A stretch of DNA of 37,524 nt, taken from the NCBI GenBank assembly GCA_936928855.1, contig CAKZHZ010000018.1, positions 1 to 37,524 of the forward strand, read 5' to 3'. The notes beneath the pieces are model-generated. The model saw only the letters and a list, made by a program, of their open reading frames with translations. It did no database searches and was not told where the DNA came from. The stretch's first letter is position 1. Every line of letters begins with the position of its first letter. The translations under genes and the position numbers were made by a program. The DNA is from an uncultured Polycyclovorans sp. (GTDB taxonomy: Bacteria > Pseudomonadota > Gammaproteobacteria > Nevskiales > Nevskiaceae). Below, in pieces: positions 23,033-31,009 of this stretch.

Positions 23033-23511
23033 TCCTGTGTACCGGCAACAGCGCCCGCTCCATCCTGGGGGAGGCCTTGATCAATCATCTTGGCAATGGC
23101 CGAGTGCGAGGACACTCTGCGGGCTCGCAGCCGAAGGCACTGCCGCATCCCATGGCGTTTGAGGTGCTGCAGGCGGTGGGCATTGCAACAGCGGGCCTGC
23201 ACAGCAAGTCCTGGGACCGGTTCTCCGGAGCGGATGCGCCTCGCCTGGACCTGGTGATCACGGTTTGTGACGCCGCAGCCAATGAAGTCTGTCCCTGGTT
23301 CCCCGGGCCGGCAGTGCGCGCGCACTGGGGGCTGCCCGATCCGCCGGCAGCTGGCGACGAGCAGGCGCAGCGAGCGCGTTTCACGGCGGTGCGGGATGCG
23401 CTGCATGCGAGGATCGAAACGCTGATGGGCTGGCCCGATGCCGCCTGGGACCACGCCGATTTCGGGGCGCGGGTGCAGCGCCTCCACGACATCCTTCCCC
23501 GCCCCGAATGA
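23017..23511 (+). CDS. arsC: Thioredoxin-coupled arsenate reductase (LMW-PTP fold)
   Basis: 164 residues. P-loop CTGNSARS with nucleophile Cys8; the other two redox cysteines are Cys84 (VITVCDAA) and Cys92 (EVCPWFPG), so the full three-cysteine relay is present. Reduces arsenate to arsenite using thioredoxin. Not related to the glutaredoxin-type protein at 475-831. It starts at GTG 23017 with an AGGGGG Shine-Dalgarno inside arsR and overlaps the next gene by ATGA (23508-23511). C-terminal WDHADFGARVQRLHDIL is typical. Confidence 0.95.
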   Translation: MRHVLILCTGNSARSILGEALINHLGNGRVRGHSAGSQPKALPHPMAFEVLQAVGIATAGLHSKSWDRFSGADAPRLDLVITVCDAAANEVCPWFPGPAVRAHWGLPDPPAAGDEQAQRARFTAVRDALHARIETLMGWPDAAWDHADFGARVQRLHDILPRPE

Positions 23512-24674
23512 GCGGGCATCGACTGGTCTGGGCGCTCGGGGCAGCGCAGTTGCTCGCCTGGGCATCGAGTTACTACCTGCTGGCGACGCTGGCGCGGCCG
23601 ATGGCGAACCACTTCGATCTGGCGCCCGTCTGGCTCTACGGTGCGTTTTCTGCGGCGTTGGTGCTGGCGGCCTGCATCGGTCCGGCGTCGGGTGCGTTGA
23701 TCGACCGCTTCGGTGGGCGTCGTGTGCTGATGCTCTCCAACGTCCTGTTTGCCATGGCCCTCGGGGTCATGGCGAGCGCCAGTGACATGCGGCAACTGCT
23801 GGCAGGGTGGCTATTGCTGGGAGTGGCGATGCCCTTCGGGCTGTACGACGCGGCGTTCGCCACCCTGGTTCGACTGCGCGGGGCGTCGGCGCGTGGCGGT
23901 ATCGTCGGGGTCACCTTGATCGCCGGCTTCGCCAGCTCGGTCAGTTGGCCGCTATCGGCCTGGGGCGAGACCCAGTACGGCTGGCGTTGGGTTTGCGCGG
24001 GGTGGGCGCTGCTGCACCTGACGCTTGGCCTGGGCATCCACGCGGTGGCGGTCCCGAGTCTGACGCGTGCCTTTGGTGCCGGCAGGCCGGATCCGGTGGC
24101 ACCGGCGGCCACGCACGCGGCACCGCTGAGCGCACTGGTTCTGATTGCGCTGGCGTTTACTGCCAGCGGCTTCGTGTTCGCGGCGATGGCGACGCATCTG
24201 CCCGCGTTGCTGTTGTCCAGCGGGGCCGCGCCAGCGGTGGCGGTGGGTGCGGCATCTCTGATGGGCGTATCGCAGGTGTTGGCGCGGCTGGCAGAGGCCG
24301 GGGTGCTGCGCCGCTGGCACCCGCTGGTATCGGCACATGTGGCTGCCGCGTTGCATCCCCTCGGTGCGGCTGCACTGTTGCTGTGGGGGGCGCCAGCGGC
24401 GGTGGCCTTCGCCGCGATGCATGGTGCTGGCATTGGCCTGATGACCATCGTCAAGGGGACGTTGCCGCTGTCGCTGTTCGGTGCCCAGGGCTTCGGGCAG
24501 CGAGGGGGCTGGTTGGAGGCGCCGGCGCGGGTCGCACAGGCGCTTGCACCCGTTGCCTTCGGCCTGAGCCTTGACCGCTTCGGCTTCTCCGCGCTCTGGC
24601 TGTCGTTTGGCGTTGCCCTGGCGGGGCTGATGGCGATCGCCCTTGCCGGACTTTTTTCCCGAACTTCCTCCTGA
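23508..24674 (+). CDS. MFS transporter within the ars operon
   Basis: 388 residues, about 12 membrane helices. An MFS-type loop after helix 2 reads GALIDRFGGRRVLML, and helix 1 starts HRLVWALGAAQLLAWASSYYLL. Its position between arsC and arsH points to export of an arsenic species. It does not have the neighbouring GAPDH gene that goes with ArsJ (pentavalent 1-arseno-3-phosphoglycerate export). ArsK-like activity on trivalent arsenicals or antimonite is possible but unproven. It overlaps arsC by 4 bases; arsH begins 4 bases after its stop. Confidence 0.85.
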   Translation: MSGHRLVWALGAAQLLAWASSYYLLATLARPMANHFDLAPVWLYGAFSAALVLAACIGPASGALIDRFGGRRVLMLSNVLFAMALGVMASASDMRQLLAGWLLLGVAMPFGLYDAAFATLVRLRGASARGGIVGVTLIAGFASSVSWPLSAWGETQYGWRWVCAGWALLHLTLGLGIHAVAVPSLTRAFGAGRPDPVAPAATHAAPLSALVLIALAFTASGFVFAAMATHLPALLLSSGAAPAVAVGAASLMGVSQVLARLAEAGVLRRWHPLVSAHVAAALHPLGAAALLLWGAPAAVAFAAMHGAGIGLMTIVKGTLPLSLFGAQGFGQRGGWLEAPARVAQALAPVAFGLSLDRFGFSALWLSFGVALAGLMAIALAGLFSRTSS

Positions 24675-24678
24675 TCCG

Positions 24679-25425
24679 ATGCTACGAACCCTGAACGACG
24701 CGCATCACATGCCGGCACTCGATCCGCGTGCGCTGCAATCCGATCTGGCGACCCGCCTCGACCTGGAGGCTGCACCGCCGCCGCGCGTGCTGCTGCTGTA
24801 CGGCTCGCTGAGGCCCGTGTCCTACTCGCGACTGCTGACCGAGGAGGCAGCGCGGTTGCTGCTGTACTTCGGGTGCGATGTCCGCATATTCGACCCTTCG
24901 GGGTTGCCACAGCCGGACAGCCCGGCGGCAGAAGGTCATCCGGAGGTGGACGAGTTGCGCGCCCTGTCACTGTGGTCGGAGGCGCAGGTGTGGTGCAGTC
25001 CGGAGCGACACGGGGCGATCACGGCCGTCCTCAAGAATCAGATTGACCACATTCCGTTGAGCCTGGGCGCCGTCCGTCCCACGCAGGGGCGCACCTTGGC
25101 GGTGATGCAGGTCAGCGGTGGTTCCCAGAGCTTCAATGCGGTGAACACGCTGCGCTTGCTGGGGCGGTGGATGCGGATGATCACCATCCCCAACCAGTCC
25201 TCTGTGGCAAAGGCCTGGCAGGAGTTCGACGAGCAGGGGCGGATGAAGCCTTCGGCCTACTATGATCGGGTGGTGGATGTCATGGAGGAGCTGGTCAAGT
25301 TCACCCTGCTGACACGCCGGCACAGTGATGCGTTGGTTGATCGCTATAGCGAACGGCGCGAAGTGCTGCGCAAGGCGGCAACCGACGCCACGCGCCTGGC
25401 ACGCGACTCGGGGGCGGTGGCATGA
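24679..25425 (+). CDS. arsH: ArsH, NADPH-dependent FMN reductase
   Basis: 248 residues from the ATG at 24679. Flavodoxin-like fold with the FMN phosphate loop GSLRPVSYSRLLTEEAARLL, the PERHGAITAVLKNQIDHIPL segment and MQVSGGSQSFNAVNTLRLLGRWMRM. ArsH proteins oxidise trivalent organoarsenicals or act as quinone/flavin reductases. An in-frame TTG at 24643 would overlap the MFS gene by 32 bases and add FFPELPPDP; the ATG, 4 bases after the MFS stop, is preferred. The stop overlaps the acr3 start (ATGA, 25422-25425). Confidence 0.95.
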   Translation: MLRTLNDAHHMPALDPRALQSDLATRLDLEAAPPPRVLLLYGSLRPVSYSRLLTEEAARLLLYFGCDVRIFDPSGLPQPDSPAAEGHPEVDELRALSLWSEAQVWCSPERHGAITAVLKNQIDHIPLSLGAVRPTQGRTLAVMQVSGGSQSFNAVNTLRLLGRWMRMITIPNQSSVAKAWQEFDEQGRMKPSAYYDRVVDVMEELVKFTLLTRRHSDALVDRYSERREVLRKAATDATRLARDSGAVA

Positions 25426-26441
25426 GTATTTTTGAACGGTATCTGAGCCTGTGGGTGGCCGTCTGCATGGTGCTCGGCCTGTCGATGGGGCAGATGTTCC
25501 CGGTACTGTTTTCGGCCTTGGGCGCCCTGACCGTGGCGCAGGTCAACCTGCCGGTGGGGGTGCTGATCTGGTTGATGATCATCCCCATGCTGATGAAGGT
25601 TGATTTCGCTGCTCTGGGATCGGTTCGGCAGCACTGGCGGGGCTTCTCCATCACGCTGCTGGTGAATTGGGCGTTCAAGCCCTTTCTGATGGCCTTGCTG
25701 GCCTGGGGGTTCGTGCACGGGATATTTGCCGACCTGCTGCCGGCGGACCAGCGCGACAGTTACGTGGCGGGTTTGATTCTGCTGGCCGCTGCCCCCTGCA
25801 CGGCCATGGTGTTCGTGTGGAGCCGGTTGGTGCAGGGGGATGCCAACTTCACGCTGACCCAGATCGCCCTCAACGACGCCGTGATGGTGGTGCTGTTCGC
25901 GCCGCTGGTGGCCTTGCTGCTGGGCGTCAGTGCGGTGCCCGTGCCGTGGCAGACCCTGATGCTGTCGGTCTTCCTGTATATCGTCGTACCCTTGGGAATT
26001 GCACAGGGTTGGCGGGCGCTTCGTCTGCGTCGGGGGGTTTCGGCGCTGCACGTGACGCTGTCACGGCTGGGGCCGGTCTCCATCCTGGCATTGCTGGTTA
26101 CATTGGTGCTGCTGTTTGCGTTTCAGGGGGAGCAGGTGCTCTCGCAGCCGCTCATCATTGCCTTGCTGGCGGTGCCGATCCTGCTGCAGGGCTTGATCAC
26201 CGCCGTGGTGGGCTATCTCGCCAATCGCCTCGCCGGTGAGCCGCATGCCGTTGCCGGTCCCAGTTGTCTGATCGGTGCGAGCAACTTTTTCGAGTTGGCG
26301 GTGGCGGTGGCCATCGCGCTGTTCGGGCTCAACAGTGGTGCCGCGCTGGCGACGGTGGTGGGGGTGCTGGTCGAGGTGCCTGTGATGCTGGGGCTGGTGG
26401 CGTGGGTGAACCGCAGCCGCGCCTGGTACGGTCAAGCCTGA
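25422..26441 (+). CDS. acr3: Acr3-family arsenite efflux permease
   Basis: 339 residues, about 10 membrane helices. It carries the conserved Cys126 in AAAPCTAMVFVWSRL and the late glutamate in GVLVEVPVML, both needed in characterised Acr3 proteins. NWAFKPFLMALLAW and IGASNFFELAVAVAIALFG are family-typical. Exports arsenite using the proton gradient, without an ArsA ATPase here. Last gene of the operon. Its end overlaps the 3' end of the opposing regulator gene by 10 bases, leaving no room for a conventional terminator. Confidence 0.96.
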   Translation: MSIFERYLSLWVAVCMVLGLSMGQMFPVLFSALGALTVAQVNLPVGVLIWLMIIPMLMKVDFAALGSVRQHWRGFSITLLVNWAFKPFLMALLAWGFVHGIFADLLPADQRDSYVAGLILLAAAPCTAMVFVWSRLVQGDANFTLTQIALNDAVMVVLFAPLVALLLGVSAVPVPWQTLMLSVFLYIVVPLGIAQGWRALRLRRGVSALHVTLSRLGPVSILALLVTLVLLFAFQGEQVLSQPLIIALLAVPILLQGLITAVVGYLANRLAGEPHAVAGPSCLIGASNFFELAVAVAIALFGLNSGAALATVVGVLVEVPVMLGLVAWVNRSRAWYGQA

Positions 26442-27256
26442 GACAGGCTCACCAGAAGTGCCCGACTGGGTTCATCCGCTGGAAACATCGATTCGACCCT
26501 CAGTTCGTCAGTGGTGACGTCCAGTGGCGTGCCGAACGTGGTGAGGGTGGTGAACAGTCGAAGGTCCTGGCCCGCTACACGGAAATGCGTGGGCAGCACC
26601 GGCAGTCGGCTGGCCCCGAGATCGATTTGCCGGAACCGCCGGGGTAGGCCGGGATACGCGAGCACGGTGTCGAGCACCGGCTGGATCTCGGCATGTTCCA
26701 TCGCCTCCCGGGCGGTGCGGGCGAGCAGGGGCGGCACGATTTCGTCCAGGTTGAGAATCAGTGGCCTCAGCCCTTCTGGGTGCAGAATGAGCTTGAGCAC
26801 GTTCTGCGGCGCATCGCCGCAGGTGCGGCCCCAGAGGGCGTCGACATCGTCGATCACGGCCAGCAGACGCTGCATGGCGGTGTTGGCCGAAAACAGGTTC
26901 CAGGCGCGGTCCACCACGATGGCGGGAAACGGTTCGTGGTGGCGCAGCATCATGGTGAGCGCTTCGCGCACTGGCGCCATGTCCGCTGCTTCCAGCCTGC
27001 GCTGCGGATAGATGCCGGCAAATCCGGCCGAGTTGAGCAGCCGGTTGCGTTCCCGCATCGACAGGTCCAGTGCCTCGGCCAGGGTCACCACCATGGCGCG
27101 ACTGGGTTGGGCGCGGCCGGATTCCAGAAAGCTGAGATGGCGCTGCGATACCTCGGCCTGCAGGGCGAGATCCAGCTGCGAGCGATGGCGCAGCTTGCGG
27201 GCTTCCCGGAGGAGGGTGCCAAAGGGCGCGTGATCGGTGGCGGCGGGGGTTTCCAT
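26432..27256 (-). CDS. XRE-family regulator with MmyB-like ligand-binding domain
   Basis: 274 residues. Helix-turn-helix at about 10-70 (LLREARKLRHRSQLDLALQAEVSQRHLSFLESGRAQPSR, given here only as a span with key residues SQLDLA, SQRHLS and LESG). MmyB-like domain at about 90-260 with LRHHEPFPAIVVDRAWNLFSAN and PLILNLDEIVPPLL. Related regulators often control a neighbouring oxidoreductase or small membrane genes. Divergent from the DUF2834 gene; the perfect inverted repeat at 27292-27308 lies between them, 36 bases before this start. It ends 10 bases inside acr3, tail to tail. Confidence 0.9.
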   Translation of the reverse strand: METPAATDHAPFGTLLREARKLRHRSQLDLALQAEVSQRHLSFLESGRAQPSRAMVVTLAEALDLSMRERNRLLNSAGFAGIYPQRRLEAADMAPVREALTMMLRHHEPFPAIVVDRAWNLFSANTAMQRLLAVIDDVDALWGRTCGDAPQNVLKLILHPEGLRPLILNLDEIVPPLLARTAREAMEHAEIQPVLDTVLAYPGLPRRFRQIDLGASRLPVLPTHFRVAGQDLRLFTTLTTFGTPLDVTTDELRVESMFPADEPSRALLVSLSQA

Positions 27257-27291
27257 GGAGCGGATTCTGGCAGACCGGCGACAGGGCGCCG

Positions 27292-27308
27292 ATTACCCAG
27301 GGGGTAAT
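27292..27308. promoter_or_regulatory. Candidate operator of the XRE regulator
   Basis: ATTACCC-AGG-GGGTAAT, a perfect 7+7 inverted repeat, sits in the 120-base gap between the regulator (start 27256) and the DUF2834 gene (start 27377). Placement and symmetry suit autoregulation plus control of the divergent genes. Confidence 0.65.
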
Positions 27309-27376
27309 TGTGGGCTTGATACCGGCGGCGGCATCGTGACATGGCGGCAATCGGCCGCAGCCAATCGGAGCGTTTC

Positions 27377-27688
27377 ATGAATGCGCGAACCTTGCTGGCC
27401 CTGGTGTTGTTCCTGGCGCTGGGTGCGGTGTCGGTGGTGGCCCTGCGGGATCACGGCTATGTCGGGTTGTTCCAGTATCAGTTGCTCAGCACGGCAGGCT
27501 GGCAGGTCCTGTTGGATCTGGTGGTGGCCTGCGTGATCGGGCTGCTCTGGATGTTCGATGATGCCCGCCGGGTGGGACGAAACCCCTGGCCCTATGCCGG
27601 CATCACCCTGCTGTTCGGCTCCTTCGGGCTACTGGCCTATCTGCTGGTGGGGGCTGTCCGTCGGGCACCGACGGCGGGCTACGCGTGA
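27377..27688 (+). CDS. DUF2834 membrane protein
   Basis: 103 residues, three predicted membrane helices (residues about 5-24, 38-58, 72-92), with WMFDDARRVGRNPWPYAGITLLFGSFG, the signature of DUF2834. Function unknown. The ATG at 27377 follows GGAGCG; an in-frame start at 27341 adds 12 unlikely residues. It overlaps the next gene (GTGA, 27685-27688). Divergent from the XRE regulator, which probably controls it. Confidence 0.85.
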   Translation: MNARTLLALVLFLALGAVSVVALRDHGYVGLFQYQLLSTAGWQVLLDLVVACVIGLLWMFDDARRVGRNPWPYAGITLLFGSFGLLAYLLVGAVRRAPTAGYA

Positions 27689-28059
27689 AAGATACGGTCA
27701 TCCTGTTGATTCTGCTGGCGGCCGGCCTGGTGCATCTTCTGCCCGTGGCCGGCGTGCTGGGGGGCAGCCGATTCCAGGCGCTCTACGGTGTGACCGTGGA
27801 GGATCCCGCGGTGGCGCTGTTGCTGCGCCACCGCGCCGTGCTGTTCGCGCTGGTGGGCGCGGCCTTGATTGTCGCCGCCTGCTGGCCAGCCGCACGACTG
27901 CCCGGCGTGTTGGTGGGATTGTTGAGCCTGGGGAGTTTCTTGCTGCTGGCGTGGCTTACCGGCCCGACCACGCCGGCACTGGCCCGGGTGGTCCGTATCG
28001 ATGTGGTGCTACTGCCCCTGCTGCTGCTCGCCCTGGTGTTGGCGGTATCTGAGCGTTGA
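27685..28059 (+). CDS. Small four-helix membrane protein of unknown function
   Basis: 124 residues, starting at a GTG within the stop of the DUF2834 gene. Hydrophobic throughout with four likely helices. FQALYGV and LLLRHRAVLFALVGAALI are the most recognisable parts. Homologues are sometimes labelled phosphopantetheine adenylyltransferase in databases, but nothing here resembles that enzyme's HxGH nucleotide-binding site, so the label should not be used. Operon partner of the DUF2834 gene. Confidence 0.8.
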   Translation: MKDTVILLILLAAGLVHLLPVAGVLGGSRFQALYGVTVEDPAVALLLRHRAVLFALVGAALIVAACWPAARLPGVLVGLLSLGSFLLLAWLTGPTTPALARVVRIDVVLLPLLLLALVLAVSER

Positions 28060-28074
28060 GGCGACGCAAGGGCT

Positions 28075-28737
28075 TCAGCGTTGCAGGATGGTCTTGGCGG
28101 CGTCGAGCAGGCGTTCGGGCGGGACGTTGCCTGGAACCGCCAGCCCACGTTGCACGGCCGGTCGCTCACGGATCCGGTTCCGCCATTCGATGAGGGCCTC
28201 CAAACCATCCAGGGGCACGCCCGCCCAGCTGTGGATGTTGACCCAGGGGAAGCTGGCGATATCGGCGATGCTGTAGGTGTCGCCGGCCAGCCAGGGAGTC
28301 TGCTGCAGGCGCTGGTCCAGCACCGAATACAGCCGCCGTGTCTCGTTCTGGTAGCGGTCGATGGCCGGCTGTATCTTCTCGGGGAAATAACGGAAGAAGA
28401 CGTTGGCCTGTCCCTGCATCGGTCCCAGACCGCCCATCTGAAACATCAACCACTGCAGAGCACGCGAACGACCCCTGTCGTCGCGCGGCAGGAACCGACC
28501 GTGGCGCTCGGCGAGGTAGAGCAGGATGGCGCCACTCTCGAACACGGCGAAGTCGTCATTGTCGCGATCGACAATGGTGGGGATGCGGCCATTGGGATTG
28601 AGTGCGAGGTAGCCCGGTTGCTTCTGGTCGCCCTTCATCAGGTCGATCGGCACCACCTGGTAGGGCAGTTCCAGTTCCTCCAGCAGGATTGAAACCTTGT
28701 GCCCATTGGGTGTTGGCGCGGTGTACAGCTCGATCAT
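28075..28737 (-). CDS. Glutathione S-transferase, YghU/YfcG (Nu-class)-like
   Basis: 220 residues. Thioredoxin-like N-domain with YTAPTPNGHKVSILLEEL (the Thr/Asn active-site type instead of Ser or Cys), NPNGRIPTIVDRD and FESGAILLYLAER for glutathione binding. Helical C-domain at about 90-205 (WLAGDTYSIADIASFPWV is the N-capping box). Such enzymes have disulfide-bond reductase or peroxidase activity. The ATG at 28737 shares a base with the GDPD stop (TGATG); a GTG one codon upstream is possible. Last of a three-gene minus-strand unit. Confidence 0.93.
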   Translation of the reverse strand: MIELYTAPTPNGHKVSILLEELELPYQVVPIDLMKGDQKQPGYLALNPNGRIPTIVDRDNDDFAVFESGAILLYLAERHGRFLPRDDRGRSRALQWLMFQMGGLGPMQGQANVFFRYFPEKIQPAIDRYQNETRRLYSVLDQRLQQTPWLAGDTYSIADIASFPWVNIHSWAGVPLDGLEALIEWRNRIRERPAVQRGLAVPGNVPPERLLDAAKTILQR

Positions 28738-29468
28738 CACAGCACTCCGGGAGGTGGCGTGGTGTCCACCGCGGCACGCAGAAAGCGTTCCGGGTGGTCG
28801 GTGAAGATGCCCTCGATACCCATCGATGCCAGCCGTTGTGCCGCGTCGATCGTGTTGACGGTATAGGCCCAGCAGCGCCGGCCCGAGGCGCGAACGGCGT
28901 GGACATAGTCGGCGTCGACGAATTCGTCCGACAGATGAGCCTGACAGGCGCCCAGCGCGTGCAGCTCGGCCGCGCCGTTGAGCGGGATGCCACAGTACAG
29001 TGCAGCCACCGGCACTGTCGGCAGCGCAGCACGGAAGCGCTGCAGTTCGGGCAGGTGAAACGATGACACCAGAAACTGCGCGGCATCCCAGCCCTGATCG
29101 AGACGGATCTTCAACCGCTCGGCGACGGCCTCAGCGCAGCCATTCCAGGTTTTCAGCTCGATGTTGAGCCGGGTCCGTCGATCCACCAGGTCGAGCGTCT
29201 CATCCAGCGTGGGGATGTGTTCCCCCTGCCCGGCATCGAGGTGTCGCAACGCCGCAAAGCTGACGTCGGCGGCCAGACCGTGACCATTGGTGGTGCGGTC
29301 GAGTGTGAGGTCATGCAGCAGGAACAGTGGGCCCTCCGGGTGGCGCTGGATGTCGAACTCGATGCCATCCACCCCCAGACGCAATGCAGCCTCCATACCG
29401 GCCAGCGTGTTCTCCGGGGCGATTCCCCGGGCGCCACGGTGACCGATGATGGCAAGTGCAGCGGTCAT
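28737..29468 (-). CDS. Glycerophosphodiester phosphodiesterase, UgpQ-like
   Basis: 243 residues, TIM barrel without a signal peptide, so cytoplasmic. Catalytic motif IIGHRGARGIAPENTLAGM with its HR and E-N, the metal ligands in DGIEFDIQ, and the second histidine in LLHDLTLDRTTNG. LNIELKTW and YTVNTIDAAQRLASMGIEGIFTDHPE complete the barrel. It splits glycerophosphodiesters into glycerol-3-phosphate and an alcohol. The ATG overlaps the pyk stop (ATGA) and the stop overlaps the GST start. Confidence 0.95.
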   Translation of the reverse strand: MTAALAIIGHRGARGIAPENTLAGMEAALRLGVDGIEFDIQRHPEGPLFLLHDLTLDRTTNGHGLAADVSFAALRHLDAGQGEHIPTLDETLDLVDRRTRLNIELKTWNGCAEAVAERLKIRLDQGWDAAQFLVSSFHLPELQRFRAALPTVPVAALYCGIPLNGAAELHALGACQAHLSDEFVDADYVHAVRASGRRCWAYTVNTIDAAQRLASMGIEGIFTDHPERFLRAAVDTTPPPGVL

Positions 29469-30889
29469 TCGCCGACCGTGACGATCTTCATGGTGTTGGT
29501 GCCGCCGGGGCCGTTGAAGTCGCCCTTGGTCACCAGGGCGCGCTGGCCGTTATGCAGGTCGCCGCGGTTCACCAGGACCTGGATGGCCTCGCTGACCGGT
29601 TTGATGGTGTCGAGGTTGGTTGGTGCGAAATCGATGGTGAAAACGCCACGGCACACCGTCATGCGGGCACGGGTTCGGGGGTGTCGCGTCAACGCGTAGA
29701 TCGGAGTGACGGTATTGATCCGGCTCATCAGCAGGGCGGTCGCCCCGGATTCAGTGAGCGCGACGATGGCATCGGCATGCATGTAGCGTGCGGTGAACAT
29801 CGTCGCCATGGCGATGGCTTCATCGGTGCGGCGGAAGTGATGGCTCATCCGATTGTTGGCCCGCTCAGGCGTCAGCTGCCGCTCGGCCGCAAGGCAGATC
29901 CGGCCCATATGTTCGACCGCCCGTACCGGGTGTTTGCCGGTGGCAGTCTCGGCCGACAGCATGACCGCGTCGGTGCCGTCGATGACGGCATTGGCAACGT
30001 CGAGCACCTCGGCGCGTGTGGGGATGGGCTGGGTGATCATGGATTCCATCATCTGGGTCGCGGTGATCACTGCACGGTTGAGTTCGCGCGACAGGGTGAT
30101 GATGCGTTTCTGCACCCCGGGCAGTTCGGCCTCCCCGATTTCGACGCCGAGATCGCCGCGCGCCACCATGGCGACATCTGCTGCCCTGAGAATGTCTTCG
30201 AGATTTTCCAGGGCTTCGGCGCGCTCGATCTTGGCGACGATCCAGGCGTCACCTCCGGCAGCCTGCAGCAGCTCCCGGGCGCGCGTGATATCAGCGGCGG
30301 TTCGCGGGAACGACACTGCCAGGAAGTCCGCGTTCCACTCTGCTGCGTGGCGGATATTGGCCAGGTCTTCATCGGTGAGGGCGGGGGCCGACAGGCCGCC
30401 CCCGAGCTTGTTGATGCCCTTGCGTCCAGACAGCGTGCCACCCTGGGTTACGACACAGTGCACGCGGCTGCCGTCCACGGTGTCCACCCGCAGGGCGATG
30501 GCGCCATCATTGAGCAGCAGTACATCGCCCGCGGCCACGTCCTGAGGGAGCTGCTGATAGGCGCAGCCGACCATCGTGACGTCGCCGGCGGCGGTGCCCA
30601 GAGCCGTATCCAGCGTGAACGGTCGCCCCTCGACCAGTTCGACAGCGCCGTCGGCGAAGTTCTCGATACGGATTTTCGGACCTTGCAGGTCACAGAGGAT
30701 GCCGACATCACGTCCCAGACGCCCGGCAATCTCGCGGGCCTGCACGATGCGTTCGGCGTGCTCGGCGGTTTTTCCATGCGAGAAGTTGATGCGAAAAACA
30801 TCCACGCCAGCGGCAATCAGCCGTTCGAGCACGCCCGGTTGATCCGTGGCGGGGCCCATGGTGGCGACAATCTTGGTCTTGCGGTTCAT
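29465..30889 (-). CDS. pykA: Pyruvate kinase, type II
   Basis: 474 residues (E. coli PykA 480). It converts phosphoenolpyruvate and ADP to pyruvate and ATP. RKTKIVATMGPATD, FRINFSHG (catalytic Arg), ILCDLQGPKIRI, the catalytic lysine and metal glutamate in IVAKIERAEALENL, MVARGDLGVEIGE and ATQMMESMI are all seen. Closer to PykA than PykF by the N-terminus and the DLQGPKIR context. First gene of the pykA-GDPD-GST unit, divergent from purT. In the 120-base gap a GGAGG lies 11-15 bases upstream of the ATG. Confidence 0.97.
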   Translation of the reverse strand: MNRKTKIVATMGPATDQPGVLERLIAAGVDVFRINFSHGKTAEHAERIVQAREIAGRLGRDVGILCDLQGPKIRIENFADGAVELVEGRPFTLDTALGTAAGDVTMVGCAYQQLPQDVAAGDVLLLNDGAIALRVDTVDGSRVHCVVTQGGTLSGRKGINKLGGGLSAPALTDEDLANIRHAAEWNADFLAVSFPRTAADITRARELLQAAGGDAWIVAKIERAEALENLEDILRAADVAMVARGDLGVEIGEAELPGVQKRIITLSRELNRAVITATQMMESMITQPIPTRAEVLDVANAVIDGTDAVMLSAETATGKHPVRAVEHMGRICLAAERQLTPERANNRMSHHFRRTDEAIAMATMFTARYMHADAIVALTESGATALLMSRINTVTPIYALTRHPRTRARMTVCRGVFTIDFAPTNLDTIKPVSEAIQVLVNRGDLHNGQRALVTKGDFNGPGGTNTMKIVTVGE

Positions 30890-31009
30890 AAGGGTGAGGA
30901 TCCTCCGTCAGATAGTGTAGGCCGCTTGCGTGAACGGCAGGCGTTCTGCGGCGGCAGTGGCGCCGTCGTACCATCGCGGCCCTGATCTGGATTGAGAGGT
31001 GTTGGTGTC

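Noticed and set aside
27685..28059. Phosphopantetheine adenylyltransferase label for the small membrane protein
   Set aside because: The protein is four hydrophobic helices and lacks the nucleotidyltransferase motif; the label is a known database carry-over.
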